Source: Marinibacterium profundimaris (lineage in GTDB: Bacteria > Pseudomonadota > Alphaproteobacteria > Rhodobacterales > Rhodobacteraceae). From it: 64,000 bases of DNA. The translations under genes and the position numbers were made by a program. A model generated the notes under the pieces. It was not told the origin of the DNA, made no database searches, and was given only the letters and a program-made list of their open reading frames with translations. The stretch lies in contig NZ_AQQR01000001.1 of the NCBI RefSeq assembly GCF_002210095.1, positions 310,001-374,000 on the forward strand, read 5' to 3'. Positions 62,725-64,000 of the stretch are shown here, piece by piece. Positions within the stretch are counted from its first letter, which is position 1; each line of letters begins with the position of its first letter.

Positions 62725-63183
62725 TCAGCTCCGGGTGTTTTTCTTGTTCATCGCCTTGACGTCGAGCACTTCGGGGCTTTGGGCCTCGTGGGGATGCTCG
62801 GCGCCGGCATAGATGCGCAGGTTGGTCATCTGCTGGCGGGACAGGCGGTTGCCCGGCAGCATGCGCTTGACGGCCTGGAAGACCACGCGCTCGGGGTGCG
62901 CACCGTCGAGGATCTGCTGCTTGGTGCGGCTTTTGATCCCGCCGGGGTGACCGGTGTGCCAGTAGAAGTGCTCATCGCGCTTCTTGCCGGTCATCTGCAC
63001 CTTGTCGGCGTTGATGACGATGACGTTGTCGCCCATATCCATGTGCGGGGTGAAAGTCGCCTTGTGCTTGCCGCGCAGGCGCATCGCGACGATCGACGCG
63101 AGACGGCCCAGGACCACGCCTTCGGCGTCGATCAGGATCCATTTCTTGTCGATGTCTGCGTGAGTAGCAGAGTAGGTTTTCAT
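62725..63183 (-). CDS. rplM: 50S ribosomal protein L13
   Basis: This 152-residue protein has the L13 signatures [36 protein letters not shown] and [10 protein letters not shown]. The ATG at 63183 ([10 protein letters not shown]) is the family start; the longer ORF has no support. It is first in the operon, driven by the promoter at 63256-63284. Confidence 0.98.
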   Translation of the reverse strand: MKTYSATHADIDKKWILIDAEGVVLGRLASIVAMRLRGKHKATFTPHMDMGDNVIVINADKVQMTGKKRDEHFYWHTGHPGGIKSRTKQQILDGAHPERVVFQAVKRMLPGNRLSRQQMTNLRIYAGAEHPHEAQSPEVLDVKAMNKKNTRS

Positions 63184-63255
63184 TGCAGGACAGCCCTGAT
63201 TTCTTGATTGGAAAGACCGGCGCCTTTCGGGCCGGTCCGACATTCGATTGCGGGG

Positions 63256-63284
63256 ATATAGGGGAGAAGGACGACCAAGGTCAA
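63256..63284 (-). promoter_or_regulatory. Promoter of rplM-rpsI
   Basis: On the minus strand TTGACC (63284-63279) and CTATAT (63261-63256) are exactly 17 bp apart, matching the Rhodobacteraceae housekeeping pattern. The upstream DNA (about 63285-63350) is strikingly AT-rich, like an UP element, and includes the near-palindrome GGTATCTATATACC (63332-63345) and CCCC/GGGG around ATGAAAAC. Confidence 0.75.
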
Positions 63285-63388
63285 TAACGCAATTTCCATA
63301 TTATATAAGCGTTTTCAATGGTTTAAAAATTAGGTATCTATATACCCCATGAAAACGGGGCCCCACGCCCCCGCCGCGCGCCCTTTTC

Positions 63389-64000
63389 TCAGACTTCGAT
63401 CCGTTCGGGCGGATTGTCCAGCAGGTCCGCCAGCCGTCGCAGCGCATCCTCGAACTGGCTCAGCGGGATGCCCGCGTTGACGGCAAAGCGCACCGCGTGG
63501 GGCGTGTTGACCGAGCGCGGCGCGAAATCCTCGGCCGAACGCAGTTGCACCCCGCGCGCCTCTGCCGCCCGGCAGAAGGCGCCCGCGCGCCAGCCCTTCG
63601 GCAGCATCAGCCACAGGAACGCCGCCTCCGGCCGCCAGCGCAGATCGTAGCGACCAAGGATGTTGACCGCGCTGTGCACGTAGCGGCCGACCACATTCGC
63701 CATCTCGTCGCCCAGCCTGCGGATCTTCGGATGCGCCAGCAGCAGCGCGGTCAGGTCGGTCAGCGGCGTCGCAAGCCCGAAGAACCCGTATTCCGCCGCC
63801 CGCCGCAGCGGGGCCGCGCCTTGCTCCGGCGCCACGGCAAAGCCCACGCGCAGCGCCGGCGTGAGGCTTTTCGAGATCGAGGTCACGTACCATGTCCGCT
63901 CGGGCGCGATCATCCGGTAGGACGGCGTCTCGGCCCGCCGGATCTGATAGCAATCGTCCTCGATGATCTGCAGGTCGAGACGCCGGGCGACCTCGGCCAG
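63389..64000 (-). CDS. PLP-dependent aminotransferase domain protein, probably MocR/PdxR-type regulator (partial)
   Basis: These are the C-terminal 203 residues of a protein whose start lies beyond the right edge. The visible part carries IIEDDCYQ (PLP-ring Asp), SISKSLTPALRVGFAVAP with the Schiff-base Lys, and a C-terminal small domain ending DNPPERIEV. This arrangement matches fold-type I aminotransferases of the MocR family, which have an N-terminal GntR HTH; that part is not visible, so a stand-alone aminotransferase remains possible. Confidence 0.85.
   Translation of the reverse strand: MAEVARRLDLQIIEDDCYQIRRAETPSYRMIAPERTWYVTSISKSLTPALRVGFAVAPEQGAAPLRRAAEYGFFGLATPLTDLTALLLAHPKIRRLGDEMANVVGRYVHSAVNILGRYDLRWRPEAAFLWLMLPKGWRAGAFCRAAEARGVQLRSAEDFAPRSVNTPHAVRFAVNAGIPLSQFEDALRRLADLLDNPPERIEV

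Overview
The window is GC-rich, gene-dense chromosomal DNA from an alphaproteobacterium, almost certainly a member of the Rhodobacteraceae (Roseobacter/Rhodobacter group). The main evidence is the minus-strand cluster dusB(nifR3)-ntrB-ntrC-ntrY-ntrX-trkA-trkH-hfq-hflX (22.6-37.1 kb), with NtrC and NtrX lacking the sigma54-contact GAFTGA loop as in Rhodobacter capsulatus NtrC. Supporting evidence is a fused ispDF, a phosphatidylcholine synthase (pcs), DUF6456 and DUF6477 proteins, and a short GC-rich palindromic intergenic repeat of the kind common in this family. The species cannot be named from the sequence. No phage, insertion sequence, CRISPR array, rRNA or tRNA was seen.

Layout. 0-6.5 kb: the start of a patatin-like gene running off the left edge, a class I polyphosphate kinase 2, a strong candidate for an unannotated minus-strand small RNA (about 1632-1708), a family 5 solute-binding protein, an ArsR-ArsC fusion behind a palindromic operator candidate, a gene-poor stretch of about 0.7 kb, and a small conserved-looking protein. 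5.8-12.7 kb: an XRE/cupin regulator divergent from a translationally coupled run (acyl-CoA synthetase, DsbA-like protein, two-helix K+ channel), then a Bcr/CflA-type exporter, a TPR protein and an ABM-domain protein. 12.7-24 kb: mfd and a membrane protein on the minus strand, hemB, a SYLF lipoprotein with a near-consensus promoter and an upstream 18-bp palindrome, a beta-hydroxyacid dehydrogenase and a penicillin acylase family protein.

24-41 kb holds the nitrogen-regulation, potassium and Hfq cluster, interrupted between trkA and ntrX by two plus-strand genes (a lipoprotein and a chemoreceptor). It is followed by ispDF-pgpA-pncC, a MmgE/PrpD protein and a RatA/Coq10-like protein. 41-54.6 kb: hpt, a diheme cytochrome, a LysE exporter, lipA, the divergent DUF6456/DUF6477 pair separated by a small cluster of DnaA-box-like sites, an MttB-like methyltransferase lacking a nearby corrinoid protein, a DUF2270 protein, guaA, an EamA transporter and a tandem pair of FadL-like outer-membrane proteins. 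54.8-64 kb: pcs, a P-loop protein, metA (predicted to use acetyl-CoA), an alpha/beta hydrolase, a second ppk2 overlapping a TetR regulator, two overlapping glycosyltransferases, the rplM-rpsI operon with clear promoter and terminator, and an edge-truncated MocR-type aminotransferase domain.

Most of the window is ordinary core genome. The least explained signals are in intergenic DNA: the small-RNA candidate, several perfect palindromes, the DnaA-box cluster and the dispersed repeat. I found no convincing new multi-gene defence or biosynthetic system.
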